From the NCBI GenBank assembly GCA_910588015.1, contig CAJUOK010000014.1, positions 1 to 34,273 on the forward strand: a stretch of DNA of 34,273 nucleotides. The letters are read 5' to 3'. Under the pieces are notes generated by a model, which saw nothing but the letters and a program-made list of their open reading frames with translations, searched no databases and had not been told where the DNA came from. The position numbers and the translations under genes are program-made. Below, in pieces: positions 16,631 through 23,861 of the stretch (the first letter of the stretch is position 1; the number at the start of each line of letters is the position of its first letter). This DNA comes from an uncultured Christensenellaceae bacterium. Its GTDB lineage: Bacteria > Bacillota > Clostridia > Christensenellales > UBA3700.

Positions 16631-17821
16631 ATGAAAGATATCGCCGTTTTGGATTTCGGTTCGGGAAAATTATCGTTTATCGTTGCAGTTAGGTCTGTCG
16701 ACGCTAATTTTGCCGTAAAGAATTTTGCTTCTATCGAATATCCCGGATATTACAACGGCGAGTGGGTTTCGTCGGAAACTTTGCGCCAAGACGTAGGAAA
16801 GGTTATTGCTCAAAGCGGCTTTGATTTCAAACTTAAGACGTTGTACATTACCGTTCCGTCGGAGTTTACTCAAGTCAGAACCAGCGGTATGGTAAGCGAT
16901 TTGGGCAAAAAGCGCTCGATAAATTCTTCTATTTTGATGCAGATACACGACAAAGCAGAAGGCATTACGCCAAGCGGACACAGCGCGCTGTGTTCTTCGG
17001 CATTGGAATATGTGTTGGACGGAGACGTTCACACCGTCAGACCGATAGGAGAATACGCGCAAAGTATATTTGCCCATATGTCGTACGTGTTTTGCAAAGA
17101 CGAATTTATCAAGGACGTTCGTTCGATAGCGAGTGAACTCGGCTTTAAAGACGTCAAGTATATAGACGGAATTTGGGCAGAGGGCGGTCAGCTTATTGAG
17201 GAGAGGTCGAGAATCAACGGTTGCGTAATGATAGACGTCGGATATGCTTCGACGACGTTCGCATTGATAAAGGGCGACGGTATCAAGTATAAAAAGGACA
17301 AGTCTTTCGGCAGCGGATTTTTGATAGACGGATTGGCGGGAGCTATGGGCGTAGAATACGAAGTTGCGCAGAGTTTGCTTTCGCAAATCACTTTGAATAT
17401 CGAAAGCGACGTCAAGAGCGTATACCGTTATGAGATAGGCTCGCGCAGATACGAATGTAAGGCAAAAGACGTCAATGATTTTTTGCACGGCAGAATTTTG
17501 AGCGAACTTGTCGATTTTGTCAACGGCTGTATAGCCGAAGTAAAAGAAATGGACGAAAGTTCTTCGCTTGGCAATACGTTGACGGTGAGTCCTCTCGGTT
17601 CAATCAATCTTATGACTGAATTTTACGTTACGGGCGGAGGACTGGGAGCAATCAGAGGCGCAACGCAGTTTTTTGCAAGAGCTCTCGGAAGAGAAGTTGC
17701 AGTATTGACGGGAAATACGGCGGGTTGGGACAAGCCTTATCATTCGTCGGCTTTTGCCGCTATAGAAATTGCGGAAAAAATGAATAGAAAAAACAGTTTG
17801 CTGGAAAAATTATTCGGCTGA
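16631..17821 (+). CDS. ftsA: Cell division protein FtsA (divergent)
   Basis: FtsA is an actin-like ATPase that tethers FtsZ to the membrane. The 396-residue protein has the actin-family phosphate loop (LDFGSGK), an FtsA-type 1C insertion after it, the second phosphate motif MIDVGYASTTFA at about residue 200, the adenosine motif VTGGGLGAIRGA, and a C-terminal amphipathic tail with KNSLLEKLFG, the usual membrane-targeting helix. Phosphate-1 reads DFGSGK rather than the common DIGTSK, so it is divergent, but position next to ftsZ supports the call. It has no Shine-Dalgarno sequence; the ATG sits six bases after a perfect -10. A PilM-like relative is less likely. Confidence 0.9.
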   Translation: MKDIAVLDFGSGKLSFIVAVRSVDANFAVKNFASIEYPGYYNGEWVSSETLRQDVGKVIAQSGFDFKLKTLYITVPSEFTQVRTSGMVSDLGKKRSINSSILMQIHDKAEGITPSGHSALCSSALEYVLDGDVHTVRPIGEYAQSIFAHMSYVFCKDEFIKDVRSIASELGFKDVKYIDGIWAEGGQLIEERSRINGCVMIDVGYASTTFALIKGDGIKYKKDKSFGSGFLIDGLAGAMGVEYEVAQSLLSQITLNIESDVKSVYRYEIGSRRYECKAKDVNDFLHGRILSELVDFVNGCIAEVKEMDESSSLGNTLTVSPLGSINLMTEFYVTGGGLGAIRGATQFFARALGREVAVLTGNTAGWDKPYHSSAFAAIEIAEKMNRKNSLLEKLFG

Positions 17822-17838
17822 ATGGAGGAATACGATTT

Positions 17839-19098
17839 ATGACAGCTATTACGACAAAAATTAAGGTGGTCGGAGTCGGCGGTTGCGGAACAAATACCGT
17901 TGTCAGTATGATAAAGTCCGGTTTGAGAGGCGTTGAGTTTTATATGGTCAACACGGATACTTCTCACTTGGACAAGGCAATGAATAAAATGATTTCCAAA
18001 GAAGAAGTTTCGGAATTGGGACCGTTTTTGCATAAGATAAATATAGGTGAGAAGGTCACGAAAGGACAGGGAGCGGGAGCCGACCCGTTGATGGGCGAAC
18101 AAGCTGCCGAAGAGTCTAGAAAAGAATTGACAGATATGCTGGCGGGTACCGATTTGCTCTTTATTGTGGCAGGAATGGGCGGCGGCACCGGTACAGGCGC
18201 TTCTCCCGTAATTGCAAAGCTTGCAAAAGAGATAAATCCGGAAATGCTTATCATATCGGCGGTTACGAAACCTCTCCGTATAGAATTCGGTAAGAAAATG
18301 GCAATTGCCGAAAGCGGAATAGAGAGATTGCAAAAGTATGTAGATTCCTTGATAATAATACCCAATCAACGTATGGTCGAGGGAGACAACAGCATCACTA
18401 TGATGGGCGCGTACGAAAAAGTCAATCGCATTATCACAAATGCGGTGAGAAGTATCAGCGACCTCATCAATTTCCCAAGCCAAATCAACGTAGATTTTGC
18501 CGATATAAAGAAAATTATGAAGGGAAAAGGCTATTCGCATATCGGATTGGGTGTGGGCGAAGGTCCCGCTACTTCCGATAGAATGATTAAGGCTGTAAGA
18601 GCGGCTGCAAGTACCGACGTGCTCAATACCCATATCGGAGGAGCGACGGGTTTGATAATCAACGTCCAGTCTTCAAGCGATATAACTTACAATGAGCTTG
18701 ACGAGGCAAATACCTTTATAGCAGAGTTGGTTTCCAAAGACGTAGAATGTATTTTCGGTCATCAAATGGACGATAATCTCGGACAAAAAATCATAGTTAC
18801 TATAATAGCGGCAGGTTGCAAGGCGGACAATGCGCCTGTCAATAACAACAGAATTTCATTTAACCAAGGAGCGCAGCAGATGGCACCAAATAACCGTATG
18901 GGATATCAACCTCGTCCCGTTCAGACGCCTCCGCCGTCGAGACCTATTTCTCAAAATATACCTCAAAGACCGCCTGCTCCTATGCAACAGCCGCCGCAAT
19001 CTACAAGAATAGATTCGACGCAGGGCGGCGGAGTTCAAAACGAGACGCCGTCGTTTATGAAAAGACTTCTCGGTAATAAGAGAAGGGATAATAAATAA
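17839..19098 (+). CDS. ftsZ: Cell division GTPase FtsZ
   Basis: FtsZ is the tubulin homologue that forms the division ring. The 419-residue protein has the N-terminal nucleotide loop VGVGGCGTNT at 11-20, the tubulin signature GGGTGTG at 114-120, VTKPLRIEFG, and the T7 catalytic loop NVDFADIK. A Pro/Gln/Asn-rich linker spans about residues 330-400, followed by a conserved C-terminal peptide (TPSFMKRLLG) that would bind FtsA, and a basic tail. Some generally fixed positions differ (IIPNQR instead of the usual IPNDR), giving it a divergent character. TGGAGGA precedes the ATG, 17 bases after ftsA, so ftsA and ftsZ form one operon closed by a terminator. Confidence 0.98.
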   Translation: MTAITTKIKVVGVGGCGTNTVVSMIKSGLRGVEFYMVNTDTSHLDKAMNKMISKEEVSELGPFLHKINIGEKVTKGQGAGADPLMGEQAAEESRKELTDMLAGTDLLFIVAGMGGGTGTGASPVIAKLAKEINPEMLIISAVTKPLRIEFGKKMAIAESGIERLQKYVDSLIIIPNQRMVEGDNSITMMGAYEKVNRIITNAVRSISDLINFPSQINVDFADIKKIMKGKGYSHIGLGVGEGPATSDRMIKAVRAAASTDVLNTHIGGATGLIINVQSSSDITYNELDEANTFIAELVSKDVECIFGHQMDDNLGQKIIVTIIAAGCKADNAPVNNNRISFNQGAQQMAPNNRMGYQPRPVQTPPPSRPISQNIPQRPPAPMQQPPQSTRIDSTQGGGVQNETPSFMKRLLGNKRRDNK

Positions 19099-19115
19099 AC
19101 AAAATAATTGATATG

Positions 19116-19150
19116 AAAAAGTTTCATTCGACACGGATGGAACTTTTTTT
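19116..19150 (+). terminator. Rho-independent terminator after ftsZ
   Basis: A 12-bp stem with one T-G pair (19116-19127 with 19137-19148) encloses a 9-base loop and ends in a long T run. It lies 18 bases after the ftsZ stop and separates division from sporulation genes. The stem and loop contain TTCGACA, a match to the Spo0A box. Confidence 0.88.
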
Positions 19151-19170
19151 TATGTTCGTTGAAGTAAAAT
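19127..19170 (+). promoter_or_regulatory. Candidate Spo0A-controlled promoter of spoIIGA-sigE
   Basis: TTCGACA at 19127-19133 is the reverse complement of the Spo0A box TGTCGAA. TAAAAT at 19165-19170 is a plausible -10, and the spoIIGA ATG follows six bases later. Taking the ATG as +1, the box spans about -50 to -44, near where Spo0A boxes lie in the Bacillus spoIIG promoter. No good -35 hexamer exists, as is common in activator-dependent promoters. A chance match to a short box is possible. Confidence 0.45.
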
Positions 19171-19176
19171 GCAGAT

Positions 19177-19950
19177 ATGCAAGTTTACGTCGAATACGTC
19201 ATTATAAATAATTTGATGATTAACGCGTTGGTACTGATATTGACGCTTAAATTTATGCGACATAAAATCAACAAACTTGCTGTGTTTTTAGCCTCTGCAA
19301 TAGGAGCAATATACGCGTTATTTGTGCCCATATGCGACAAATTGAATTTATTTGCTCTCAAAGTTTTGCTTTCGTTGATTATGCTTGCGATAATACTTGG
19401 GAGATGCAAATTAAAAAAATATTTATGCGCGTGCGCAATATTTTACGGATTGACGTTTGCTATGGGCGGAATAGTAATGGGAATTGGCAATATGTTGTCG
19501 TATGAGCTCAAAGACGTTAATTCCTCTTTGATACCGTTTTACGCCGCGTTGTCGGGGCTGTCGCTTATCGCGGCTCAAAAACTGATATTTAAGAGCGTGA
19601 CATTGGCAAAGCGAAAATCAAAATACGAAAATCAAGTAATTTTATCTGCCAACGGTAAGTCGGTTGAATGCAAAGCTTATTATGACAGCGGCAACAGACT
19701 GTATTATAAGAATAAACCGACAATTATAATCGACGAAAGTATAGCGTTGGAATTTTATGGACAAATCGGTTTGAATTGCATAAAAGATTATACCCAAATC
19801 GACACTGTGATTGGGAAAAAACAAATCAAAGTTTTTCCGTTGGATTATATTTTGGATAAGGAAAGCGGACAGGAAATATACGGAGTTATGGCGGCAATAT
19901 CAGAAAAGATAAAAGGTGAATACAAAGTCGTGTTGCATTGCGACCTATAA
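19177..19950 (+). CDS. spoIIGA: Sporulation sigma-E factor-processing peptidase SpoIIGA
   Basis: SpoIIGA is the membrane aspartic protease that removes the pro-sequence of SigE in the mother cell after signalling from the forespore. The 257-residue protein has about five membrane helices in its first 130 residues and a C-terminal protease domain with a single YYDSGN motif (catalytic Asp at residue 170). The single Asp agrees with the family acting as a dimer. It is directly upstream of sigE, its known substrate gene, with 15 bases between them. There is no Shine-Dalgarno sequence; the start fits a leaderless pattern. Confidence 0.94.
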   Translation: MQVYVEYVIINNLMINALVLILTLKFMRHKINKLAVFLASAIGAIYALFVPICDKLNLFALKVLLSLIMLAIILGRCKLKKYLCACAIFYGLTFAMGGIVMGIGNMLSYELKDVNSSLIPFYAALSGLSLIAAQKLIFKSVTLAKRKSKYENQVILSANGKSVECKAYYDSGNRLYYKNKPTIIIDESIALEFYGQIGLNCIKDYTQIDTVIGKKQIKVFPLDYILDKESGQEIYGVMAAISEKIKGEYKVVLHCDL

Positions 19951-19965
19951 TAATCGGAGGTAAAT

Positions 19966-20667
19966 ATGTGGCAAAAACTCAAAAATTTGATAACTAAATT
20001 TTTTAACATTCAAGACGAATGCGTCGATTTTATAGGGGGAGGAGAAGCCTTGCCTGCGCCTCTTGAGCCCGAAGAAGAAAAGTCGTTGATAACAAGGTAT
20101 ATGCAAGGAGACGGCAACGCTAAAAGTCTGCTTATAGAACACAATCTTCGATTGGTGGTATATATCGCGAAAAAGTTTGAGAACACAAACGTCGATATAG
20201 AGGATTTGATTTCAGTAGGAACAATAGGGCTCATAAAAGCCGTCAACTCTTTTGACGATTCAAAGCAAATAAAACTTGCCACGTATGCAAGCAGGTGTAT
20301 AGAAAACGAGATACTTATGCACCTTCGCAAAGTTGTTAAGACGAGAAAAGAGCTGTCGTTGGACGAGCCGCTTAACGTCGATTGGGAAGGAAACGTATTG
20401 CTCTTGTCCGACGTGTTGGGAACAGAGAGCGACGTTATATACAGAGATATAGAAAACGACGTCGAGCGAGAGATTTTGATTGCTTCATTCAACAAATTGC
20501 CCACGCGCGAAAGACAGATTATAAAGTTGAGATTCGGTATTTTGGGTTCGCCGAAAAAAACTCAAAAAGAAATTGCAGATATGTTCGGCATATCGCAATC
20601 CTACATTTCCAGACTCGAAAAAAAGGTTATGAGTAAATTAAAAAAGGAAATGTCAAAATTAGTTTAA
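19966..20667 (+). CDS. sigE: Sporulation mother-cell sigma factor SigE (pro-form)
   Basis: SigE is the first mother-cell sigma factor. The 233-residue protein is a sigma-70 family member with region 2 (HNLRLVVYIAKKFENT, then DLISVGTIGLIKAV, then LATYASRCIENEILM) and region 4 with the helix-turn-helix ISQSYISRLEKKV. The first 25-30 residues, before APLEPEEE, form the amphipathic pro-sequence that SpoIIGA should remove. CGGAGG lies five bases before the ATG. The spoIIGA-sigE pair is diagnostic for spore-forming Bacillota. No terminator hairpin was seen after the gene. Confidence 0.96.
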   Translation: MWQKLKNLITKFFNIQDECVDFIGGGEALPAPLEPEEEKSLITRYMQGDGNAKSLLIEHNLRLVVYIAKKFENTNVDIEDLISVGTIGLIKAVNSFDDSKQIKLATYASRCIENEILMHLRKVVKTRKELSLDEPLNVDWEGNVLLLSDVLGTESDVIYRDIENDVEREILIASFNKLPTRERQIIKLRFGILGSPKKTQKEIADMFGISQSYISRLEKKVMSKLKKEMSKLV

Positions 20668-20713
20668 ATCGCAGAAAAACCAATTATTAGGCAATTATAT
20701 CATACTTTTTTGA

Positions 20714-20758
20714 AGAATTTGCAAAAATTGTATTGAATAATCGCCGAGAATTTGCAAA
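20714..20758 (+). promoter_or_regulatory. Direct repeat and possible forespore promoter before sigG
   Basis: The 12-base sequence AGAATTTGCAAA occurs at 20714-20725 and again at 20747-20758, 33 bases apart. Between and overlapping them, GAATA (20734-20738) and CAAATAAT are 15 bases apart, loosely resembling a SigF/SigG promoter. Which protein reads this region is not evident. Confidence 0.35.
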
Positions 20759-20821
20759 TAATATCATTACAATCTCTTTATACATAATCGTTTTGCGATT
20801 GGAAATACAAAGGAGATTGAT

Positions 20822-21586
20822 ATGAGAAAAGTAGTTATAAACGGTATCGACACAAAATCGCTTCCAAAGCTTACGCAATGCGAATGCGTCGAACTGCTCG
20901 CGAAGACAAAGCAAGGAGATAAGGACGCTAAAGACAAGCTTGTCATTGCGAATTTGCGACTTGTACTTTCGATGGTTCAGCGTTTTTCGTCTCGGGCAAA
21001 CAGCGACGATTTGTTTCAAGTGGGAGTTGTCGGACTTATGAAAGCAATCGACGGCTTCGACCCAAAATTCAACGTAAGATTTTCCACTTACGCCGTGCCG
21101 ATGATAACGGGAGAAATCAGAAGGTTTATAAAAGACGGGACGGGTATCAAGGTGAGTCGCAGTATGCGCGACGTGGCGTATAAAGCCCTTAAGGCTAAAG
21201 AAATGTACGAGCTTGAAAATTCCACTGCGCCTACTATGATGGAAATCGCAGAAGAGATAGACGTGCCGTTGAGAGACGTGGTCTGCGCGTTGGATGCCGT
21301 AAGCGAAACTGTGTCGCTGCAGGAGCGAGTCTATAGCGACGGTGACGACGGTATGCTTCTTATGGAGCAAATCGGCGACAGCAAACAAAGCGAAGAGATA
21401 TGGTCGACAGATATCGCTATCCGCGAAGCAATAAAGAATTTGCCCGACAGAGAGCGTCAAGTGTTGAATTTGAGATATTACGTCGGCAAAACTCAAATGG
21501 AAATATCCAAAAGTATAGGAATCTCTCAAGCTCAAGTGAGCAGACTCGAAAAGAATGCGCTTGGCAAAATAAAGGAATGTTTATAA
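20822..21586 (+). CDS. sigG: Sporulation forespore sigma factor SigG
   Basis: SigG is the late forespore sigma factor. The 254-residue protein begins with the SigG-specific pattern KVVINGIDTKSLPKL, followed by region 2 (IANLRLVLSMVQRF, DDLFQVGVVGLMKAIDGF, FSTYAVPMITGEIRRF), region 3 and region 4 (PDRERQVLNLRYY with helix-turn-helix ISQAQVSRLEKNA). There is no cleavable pro-sequence. AAGGAG precedes the ATG. Position directly after sigE is conserved across spore formers. The 154-base upstream gap suggests its own promoter. Confidence 0.96.
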   Translation: MRKVVINGIDTKSLPKLTQCECVELLAKTKQGDKDAKDKLVIANLRLVLSMVQRFSSRANSDDLFQVGVVGLMKAIDGFDPKFNVRFSTYAVPMITGEIRRFIKDGTGIKVSRSMRDVAYKALKAKEMYELENSTAPTMMEIAEEIDVPLRDVVCALDAVSETVSLQERVYSDGDDGMLLMEQIGDSKQSEEIWSTDIAIREAIKNLPDRERQVLNLRYYVGKTQMEISKSIGISQAQVSRLEKNALGKIKECL

Positions 21587-21693
21587 ATATGGACAAAATG
21601 TAATAATTTGTCGATTTGTCATCAATAACTTACAAATTGAAAAATCTGTCATATACTCAACTTTGAAGGAATAAAATCTATCAGAGGTGAAGT

Positions 21694-21954
21694 ATGGCAG
21701 ATTTATCATTTTGTATTTTGCGCGACAAAGTCGTCGTCAATGTTTGCGACGGCAAAAAATTGGGACACGTTATTGATATTACTTTTAATTCTCACGGACA
21801 TATATTGGGAATTATAGTTCCCGGCGACAAAAAATTCATCAAAAGTCTTTCGGCGGGAGACAGTATATTTATTCCTTGGCGATGCATTGTCAAGATTGGC
21901 GAGGATACGATACTTGTAGAACTCAACGGAGAACTTACGCCCGCAAACTGTTAA
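21694..21954 (+). CDS. YlmC/YmxH-family PRC-barrel sporulation-associated protein
   Basis: This 86-residue protein is a single PRC-barrel-like domain. The pattern is CILRDKVVVNVCDGKKLGHV at the start, a central GIIVPG turn, and FIPWRCIVKIGEDTILVEL at the end. Members of this family often lie directly after sigG in spore formers; their molecular function is not established. AGAGGTGA precedes the ATG. The 107-base upstream gap contains CATATACT at 21650-21657, which resembles a sporulation-sigma -10, but no clear -35 is seen. Confidence 0.88.
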   Translation: MADLSFCILRDKVVVNVCDGKKLGHVIDITFNSHGHILGIIVPGDKKFIKSLSAGDSIFIPWRCIVKIGEDTILVELNGELTPANC

Positions 21955-22009
21955 ATGGGAAGTTTTTCTTGAATAGTGCATACTATTGCGGTGTTTTAAT
22001 AAAAAATAT

Positions 22010-22039
22010 TAGACAAATTAGAGTAATTTGTTGTATACT
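22010..22039 (+). promoter_or_regulatory. SigA-type promoter of nrdR
   Basis: TAGACA (22010-22015) and TATACT (22034-22039) are 18 bases apart. The leader is about 27 bases and contains TTGGAGGA, a normal ribosome binding site. Confidence 0.6.
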
Positions 22040-22072
22040 TATTAAAACAGCGCTATTGGAGGACAAAAATAT

Positions 22073-22540
22073 ATGAAGTGCAGTTATTGCGGTTATATTG
22101 ACAGCAAGGTTGTCGACTCTCGGCAGAACGACGAGGGAACGTCGATAAGAAGACGTAGAGAATGTATGAAATGCGGTAAGCGCTTTACGACTTACGAAAC
22201 AATAGAAATGACTCCTATAATGGTTGTTAAGAAAAACGGAGCGCGTCAGCAATTTTCTTCGGCAAAACTCAAAGCGGGTATCTTGAGAGCTTGCGAAAAG
22301 CGACCTGTGCCGATTATGCAGATAGACAGATTGGTCGAGGACATAGAACGTAAGATTCAAAACAATTTGAACGACGAAATAACGTCGGCGCAGATAGGCG
22401 AATACGTTATGGAAGGGCTAAAGAGTATAGACGAGGTTGCATACGTAAGATTTGCGGCGGTTTACAGAGAATTTAAAGATATAGAAAGCTGGTTGAGCGA
22501 AATAAATACCATATTAAAAGATAAGAACAACGACAAATAA
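22073..22540 (+). CDS. nrdR: Transcriptional repressor NrdR
   Basis: NrdR is the nucleotide-sensing repressor of ribonucleotide reductase genes. The 155-residue protein has the N-terminal zinc ribbon with two pairs of cysteines (MKCSYCG and ECMKCGKRF) and then an ATP-cone domain starting at TPIMVVKKNGARQQFS and ending near VRFAAVYREF. Length and motifs are standard. It lies between ylmC and sigK and has its own promoter and terminator, so it is an independent unit. No NrdR box pair was recognised in this window. Confidence 0.96.
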   Translation: MKCSYCGYIDSKVVDSRQNDEGTSIRRRRECMKCGKRFTTYETIEMTPIMVVKKNGARQQFSSAKLKAGILRACEKRPVPIMQIDRLVEDIERKIQNNLNDEITSAQIGEYVMEGLKSIDEVAYVRFAAVYREFKDIESWLSEINTILKDKNNDK

Positions 22541-22555
22541 TTTATAGCAATATAG

Positions 22556-22583
22556 AGAGCTTTTTAAGAAGCTCTTTATTTTT
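22556..22583 (+). terminator. Rho-independent terminator after nrdR
   Basis: AGAGCTT (22556-22562) pairs with AAGCTCT (22569-22575) around a 6-base loop, followed by TTATTTTT. It lies 15 bases after the nrdR stop. Confidence 0.85.
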
Positions 22584-22593
22584 GCAAAATTCG

Positions 22594-22622
22594 TCATATT
22601 CCTATATAAATCGACATAATCT
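22594..22622 (+). promoter_or_regulatory. Candidate SigE-dependent promoter of sigK
   Basis: TCATATT (22594-22600) resembles the SigE -35, and CATAATCT (22615-22622) resembles the SigE -10 (CATACANT-like, six of eight). The spacing is 14 bases, normal for SigE. Transcription of sigK by SigE is the known mother-cell cascade in Bacillus. No SpoIIID site was identified with confidence. Confidence 0.55.
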
Positions 22623-22650
22623 ATTATAAATAAATATTATAGGAGATTGT

Positions 22651-23352
22651 ATGATTTTATCAGGTCTGTTGGCGTTGTTCGGCAACGTCTTATTTTTCAG
22701 CGGTTATATCAACAATAAAAACGCTTTTCCGAAACCTTTGGATTCGCAAAGAGAAAAAGAGCTTTTGGAGCAAATGTACGCGGGTAGCGACGAAGCTAGA
22801 GAAGAGCTTGCTAAACACAATATGAGATTGGTTGTGCACGTTGCCAAAAAATATTCCAATTATCACGACAATGACGAATTGATTAGCGTAGGTTCTATCG
22901 GACTTGTCAAAGCGCTTAATACTTATTCGCCGGAAAAGGGTACGCAATTCGCGACTTATGCGGCAAAGTGTATCGAAAACGAAATACTTATGACTTGGAG
23001 AGCCAATAAAAAAAATCTCGGCAACAAGTCGCTATACGAGCCTGTGAGTTATGATAAGGAAGGAAATGAGGTGACGTTGATAGATTTGATAAGTCAAGAC
23101 GAAGAGAGCGTTATAGGTATAGTAGAAAGCAAATGCGTTGCCGAAAAGTTGATGCAGGTGGTCAAAAAGCAGTTGTCGGAAAGAGAATATCAAATTATAG
23201 CAATGCGTTACGGTTTGGAAGGGCGAGAGCAAATGACCCAAAAAGAAGTTGCCAAGCAGTTCAATATTTCCCGTTCTTACGTCTCGAGGATAGAAACCAA
23301 AGTGCTTGCCAAACTCAAAGAATATATGGCGAAAGAAAAATTGTTCGTTTAG
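22651..23352 (+). CDS. sigK: Sporulation late mother-cell sigma factor SigK (pro-form), uninterrupted
   Basis: SigK drives coat and late mother-cell genes. The 233-residue protein starts with a hydrophobic pro-sequence of about 20 residues (LSGLLALFGNVLFFSGY), then NAFPKPL, region 2 (HNMRLVVHVAKKYSN, ELISVGSIGLVKAL, FATYAAKCIENEIL) and region 4 with ISRSYVSRIETKV. In Bacillus subtilis the gene is split by the skin element; here it is intact with no element. Whether the pro-sequence is cleaved by a SpoIVFB-type protease cannot be seen in this window. AGGAG is present seven bases before the ATG. Confidence 0.94.
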   Translation: MILSGLLALFGNVLFFSGYINNKNAFPKPLDSQREKELLEQMYAGSDEAREELAKHNMRLVVHVAKKYSNYHDNDELISVGSIGLVKALNTYSPEKGTQFATYAAKCIENEILMTWRANKKNLGNKSLYEPVSYDKEGNEVTLIDLISQDEESVIGIVESKCVAEKLMQVVKKQLSEREYQIIAMRYGLEGREQMTQKEVAKQFNISRSYVSRIETKVLAKLKEYMAKEKLFV

Positions 23353-23373
23353 AGATATAAATTTGAACAACCT

Positions 23374-23390
23374 ATTGAACATTGTTCAAT
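23374..23390. repeat. 17-bp palindrome between sigK and rnpB
   Basis: ATTGAACA, one central T and TGTTCAAT form a perfect palindrome, preceded by another TTGAACAA at 23363-23370. No T run follows, so it is not an obvious terminator. It lies about 35 bases upstream of the rnpB -35 and may be a repressor or activator site. Confidence 0.45.
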
Positions 23391-23424
23391 CAATTCTTGT
23401 CGGGCGGAAAACAACCGACGTCGC

Positions 23425-23453
23425 TTGACAGGCGAGAGCTGATATGTTATAAT
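23425..23453 (+). promoter_or_regulatory. Perfect consensus SigA promoter of rnpB
   Basis: TTGACA (23425-23430) and TATAAT (23448-23453), both perfect, are 17 bases apart. Transcription should start at about 23460, exactly where the RNase P RNA P1 helix begins. Confidence 0.92.
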
Positions 23454-23459
23454 TTCTCG

Positions 23460-23789
23460 GCAAGACAGCCAGACTATCGCATATCGCATTCGATATGAGG
23501 AAAGTCCGAGCATCGCAAGGCAGAGCGCCGGCTAATTACCGGTCAAGGCGACTTGAAGGAAAGTGCAACAGAAATAAACCGCCGATTTACAGTCGGCAAG
23601 GATGGAAAGGCGGTGTAAGAGACCACCGTTTTCGAGGTAACTCGAAGAGCTATGTAAACCCCGCTTGATGCAAGAGAAACGCGACGTTAGGTAGCCTGCC
23701 TGTCGCAAAAATCGCTTGAACGTATCGGTAACGATACGTCTAGACAGATGATAGTCCAATACAGAACTCGGCTTATAGACTGTCTTGTA
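23460..23789 (+). ncRNA. rnpB: RNase P RNA
   Basis: This is the catalytic RNA that matures tRNA 5' ends. The P1 helix is seen as CAAGACAG (23461-23468) pairing with CTGTCTTG (23780-23787). The universally conserved P4 strand GAGGAAAGTCCGAGC lies at 23497-23511, and its partner region with ACAGATGATAGTCC is near 23742. The hallmark 3' segment ACAGAACTCGGCTTA is at 23761-23775. The length of about 330 bases is typical for RNase P RNA. I have not assigned type A or type B with certainty. It is flanked by its own consensus promoter and a terminator. Confidence 0.95.
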
Positions 23790-23790
23790 T

Positions 23791-23816
23791 AATACGCCTC
23801 GTCGGGGCGTATTTTT
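23791..23816 (+). terminator. Rho-independent terminator of rnpB
   Basis: AATACGCC (23791-23798) pairs with GGCGTATT (23806-23813) around a 7-base loop, with a short T run overlapping the end. It begins within a few bases of the end of RNase P RNA. Confidence 0.9.
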
Positions 23817-23825
23817 ATATTTCGA

Positions 23826-23855
23826 TTGATTAATTTGCGCTTAAGTGACAATAAT
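23826..23855 (+). promoter_or_regulatory. Candidate promoter for the glucan synthase gene, leaderless geometry
   Basis: TTGATT (23826-23831) and AATAAT (23850-23855) are 18 bases apart. The ATG at 23862 is again six bases after the -10-like hexamer. The hexamers are imperfect, but the spacing matches five other leaderless-type starts in this window, and there is no Shine-Dalgarno sequence. Confidence 0.5.
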
Positions 23856-23861
23856 CAATGT

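Noticed and set aside
17740..18633. Long antisense open frame (297 codons) opposite ftsZ
   Set aside because: It is a shadow of a strongly conserved gene, with low-complexity Cys/His/Ser-rich translation and no recognisable motif. The same holds for the long antisense frames opposite rsmH/5909, ftsA, sigG and engB.
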